64,000 nt of DNA from Epinephelus fuscoguttatus (taxonomy: Eukaryota > Chordata > Actinopteri > Perciformes > Serranidae), in NCBI RefSeq assembly GCF_011397635.1, contig NC_064753.1, positions 32,016,322 through 32,080,321 on the forward strand, given 5' to 3'. How positions within the stretch are numbered: position 1 is the first letter of the stretch; the number at the start of each line of letters is the position of its first letter. The translations under genes were made by a program, and so were the position numbers. The notes beneath the pieces were generated by a model, which saw only the letters and a list, made by a program, of their open reading frames with translations, was not told the origin of the DNA and ran no database searches. Below are positions 47,077-64,000 of the stretch, piece by piece.

Positions 47077-48628
47077 TAAATCATCACTATAAACTGATGT
47101 GAAGCCTTTTGCGAATGTTTTAAATACAAAAATACAGCTAAGTACGGCTCCATGCTGTACAAGACAGTTCATGTTGTAATCAAAGCACACAGAATCAAAA
47201 AGGAAACAGAAGAGCGTCTCGCCTCTAAGTTCATTCAAACAGTCACTGATCATCTTCACTGTTTAAAGCACAATCTGGAAACTAGTGGAAAGCATTTATT
47301 CTCTTCCCCATAAATACAAATAGTTCATAACATACTGTAGCATAAAGGTGTATATAGAGAGCTGCAGCTTGATAGAGTTCGACAGATATGATGGTCAGTT
47401 TATATTGTCAGAGAGCACAATGCACTTGCATGACTGTGTTGCAAGGTCTGCAGTACAAATGTTTATGTGGATATCTTTACATTACACTCAGAAACAAATC
47501 CATCGATGCAAGAGAAAGACAGGATAACAAATATGATTGTCTGTTCATAAAGTCACCAAACCAGGAGATTAAACAGTTCTACATATGTAAGTGACATGAG
47601 AAAAGCATGATTACTCAAGCTCTTTGTGTGGTGTGGAAACTTTTCAGGCTTGTTAAAGAAGCCATACAGTTTTTATTTTTCATTTAAACCCACAGTCAAA
47701 CACATTCCCCTCTCTCACTGCTGTAGTTATGTGGCTGCACAGTCAGTCCTCTACACCAGGAGATGGAGCCATAGAGTCGATTTAGACCCTGCACACTCAC
47801 CCAATATACATACATTGGTCTCAAACAACAAAGAAAACACACACGTGTGTAACTGTAGTGTAAATTCAATACATCAGAGCCACGTAAGACATCAAAAATC
47901 AAGTTGACATTTCTTCCTTCATCTTAAAAAACAAATGTTGATGTGTCGTTTCAACATTCAGCCTCCTGTTTGTCAAGTGCACTGGCCGAAAAACAGAAAA
48001 ACATTAGCGACAAATCTGTTTAGCGCTCTGTATGCGTGAGCTTCATAACAGCTGCAGTGTGGAATGATAGAGATTTCATAATACATGACGTGTGTGATAA
48101 TATACTGTAGATACATATGCTGCATGCAGATATTTCAATTCAACCAAATACAGAGTGAAAGCTGTGACGACAATGCTAGAAGTACCACATTTTTATCCCA
48201 CCGTCTCAACCTTTATTACTCTTACTTTTAAAATGAATTTCCATTCTCTGTGATAGTCCCATCATGTCTAATAAAAGGCAGGCATTAAGAAATGCAGTTT
48301 GAAGCACTCTGTGATTTCATTTCAAAAGTTTGCTTAAGAATTAAAGATGGAAGGAGCGTGTCAATACCTGAGATAGTCAGCAGGCTAAGGGCACCTACTG
48401 ATGTTTTAAAATGAATCTCACTGATGTACCGTCAACAATCGTGTCACCCGAAGCGTTGGATACATGCAAAAGTAACAAGATACTGACTACCTTATTAGCG
48501 CCTGACACAACCTACTCCTGGCTCACAGTGTTGACCCATCACAGACCTCAAAAACAAAATTCTAGGAATGCTGATGTGAATATTTATGGTTAGTTTACAC
48601 ACAAAATGGGAAAAAGCAGGTGGAATGG

Positions 48629-49662
48629 CAGAGGTGGGACCAAGTCATTAAGTCTAAAGTCTTTGCACTCAAGTCCCAAATCAAGTCCCAAGTCTTAAAC
48701 TCTGAGTTTTGAGTCTCGACAAAGTCACCAAACGTAATGCCATTTTAACAACATAGTAATACCGTTAGCTAAGCTTTAGCTTGCTATGCTAATATTAGCC
48801 TTGACTTACTGTTCTTTGTGCAACTTTAAATGTTGGACAAAGCTGGAAGTTGTTGTGTCATTGTCTTTAATTTTCATCCCGCATGTTTTGCATAGTCATT
48901 CATACATTTCTGCTTATCCTGTTGAGGGTTGCGGGGAGCTGGAGCCTATCCCAGCTGACATTGGGCAAGAGGCAGGGTGTGGACAGGTCGCCAGACTATC
49001 ACAGGGCTGACACATAGAGACAGACAAACATTCACACTTACACCTACAGGCAATTTAGAGTCACCAATTAACCTGAATGTCTTTGGACTCTGGGAGGAAG
49101 CCGGAGTACCTGGAGAAAACCACGCTGACACAGGGAGAACATGTAAACTCTGCACAGAAGGGCTCCCCCACCCTGGACTCGGACCAGGAACGAACTTCGA
49201 ACCTCTTACTGTGAGGTGACAATGCTAACCACTGCACTACTGTGCAATTCTTTTTTTTGTTGACCACCATGTAGTTTTTGCACACAAATAAAATTATCTT
49301 TGGTAGCGTAACGTTCTTCATGGTTCTCTCCTGCAACTTGACTGAATGCTGTCAGACTGGTTTCAAACAAAGTGGATCTGACGAATTAAGTGTCAACTTG
49401 CTGGAAATGAACAGCGCTATCGTACGTTGAATCAAGAAATAAATCAATTTGTGGCTCTCTTTTTAAATAATCTTTGGGTTAGGGGGAAGGTATCAAGTAT
49501 TTTGAAGTCAGGCTCAAGTCTAAGTGAAATCACAAGTCATGGGTGTTAAAGCTCAACTTAAGCAGCAAGTCTTTTTTGATTTTGTCAAGTTGAGTCTTAA
49601 GTCATCAAATTAGTGACTTGAGTCTTGAGTCCCAGTCATGTGATCTGCGTCCAGAACCTCTG
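48629..49662. mobile_element. hAT MITE with exact 8-bp target duplication
   Basis: Flanked by perfect TGGAATGG repeats (48621-48628 and 49663-49670). The ends are CAGAGGT and ACCTCTG. The body is full of AAGTC/CAAGTC words on the left and GACTTGAGTC on the right, as in the fish 'caagtcaagtc' hAT repeats. A SINE (48897-49245, minus) is inserted in it. Confidence 0.83.
48897..49245 (-). repeat. tRNA-derived SINE, full length (copy 3), nested
   Basis: The reverse complement begins GCACAGTAGTGCAGTGG (box A) and carries a GGTTCGAAG box B, the same body as 6879-7243, and a short ATG-rich tail. It lies inside the hAT MITE 48629-49662 and so inserted after it. Confidence 0.8.
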
Positions 49663-50546
49663 TGGAATGGAGTATTTTTTATTGTGGTCTCACAACTGTG
49701 TCAAACCCACTGCATGCATTTGTGTTACAACAAAGTAAATCTTCTTCACTCACTTCAAAATGTGGACCTTTTGTTGTCTTTTCTGCAGTTAAGAATGACC
49801 CTGTACTGTTGCTGCATCACTGCTGGCAGGAAAGATCTTAGAAGTGGCCAAAGGTTGAATGTTAAAGGCATTTGTAAAGTTAGTCAAGACTAAGGGGAAA
49901 CAAACATGATTAAAATATCTAATGTCAGCCTTGCCCACAGGTAGAAACTAAAGGCTGATGTCAGTATCTAAGATGAACAGTGAAGTCGTGATGCTTCTGT
50001 TGTGCTGTGGGTTACTGTGTGCTGCTGGTCCAGTGGCTTCCTGAATCCATGATCACATTTGTTACCACAGACTTCACAGACAGCGGCATGAAATATTGTA
50101 AGCAAACTGTACAAAAGCTGACCTTCTTTAACTCTTCACAGTGAAACACAAAACTTTCTCAAAAGCCAACACCTACACCAGAACAGGAGTTGGAGCACGG
50201 GCTCTTCGTGAAAGTCATCTTTCATACTGACTTTAAAGTTATGTGGATGAAAAGTTTTACAGAGAATACCTTCAATCCTGACTGGAGCTCTTCACTTCAG
50301 AGTCTTTAAGTGTCACTGAAGCCTGATAAACAATGCCTCAGTGCTCATCTGTGACCGTAAATGAAGATGTATTCAGTGGCTGGGCGGGCAGAAAGCGCAG
50401 CTGAGGTGTTGTAACGAGAAGTCAAAAGCATGTGGCGAGTTTGAGATGAGCCCTTCCACTCACGACTTGATTAAAATACTGAGTCCATCTCAGTCAGCTG
50501 CCCGTAGTGTGGCTTTCCTTTAGTCTGTCTGATTGTCTGCCAGTGC

Positions 50547-64000
<13,454 letters not shown>

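Overview
This is vertebrate nuclear DNA from a ray-finned (probably percomorph) teleost. Short exons sit in long introns with GT-AG junctions. The introns are packed with (CA/GT)n microsatellites, tRNA-derived SINEs, palindromic MITEs with TTAA or 8-bp target duplications, and 5'-truncated LINEs. I see no operons, CRISPR arrays or bacterial features.

Six genes can be read from splice-consistent exons. Left to right they are: the 3' part of pabpn1l (+, 375-2405), trappc2l (-, 2947-5277, complete), galns (+, 5815-30471, 14 exons, complete), a CKLF-type MARVEL gene (+, 31168-33748), cmtm3 (+, 34259-44186) and the last three exons of cmtm4 (-, 50547-61614). In human, PABPN1L, TRAPPC2L and GALNS lie together at 16q24.3, and CKLF, CMTM3 and CMTM4 lie together at 16q21-22. 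The fish window has the two blocks side by side.

Layout: pabpn1l and trappc2l converge, with poly(A) signals about 70 bp apart. trappc2l and galns are head-to-head across 537 bp that hold an E-box of the CLEAR (TFEB) type. galns, cklf and cmtm3 follow each other closely on the + strand. cmtm3 and cmtm4 converge. cklf and cmtm3 share exon lengths (156 and 96 nt) and phases, as tandem duplicates would.

Functionally, pabpn1l is a nuclear/germline poly(A)-binding protein, trappc2l is a subunit of TRAPP vesicle-tethering complexes, and galns is a lysosomal sulfatase that degrades keratan sulfate and chondroitin-6-sulfate. The three MARVEL proteins are four-helix membrane proteins of the chemokine-like-factor family. 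They are neighbours by ancestry, not members of one pathway.

The accessory signal is in the transposons. The least familiar item is a short element of about 300-405 bp with no terminal inverted repeat and no poly(A) tail. It opens with, or close to, a perfect palindrome and is flanked by 11-bp direct repeats at two independent loci (17155-17559 and 52288-52590); a decayed third copy lies at 16728-16890. Several elements are nested and give a relative insertion order. No dramatic new gene system is evident.
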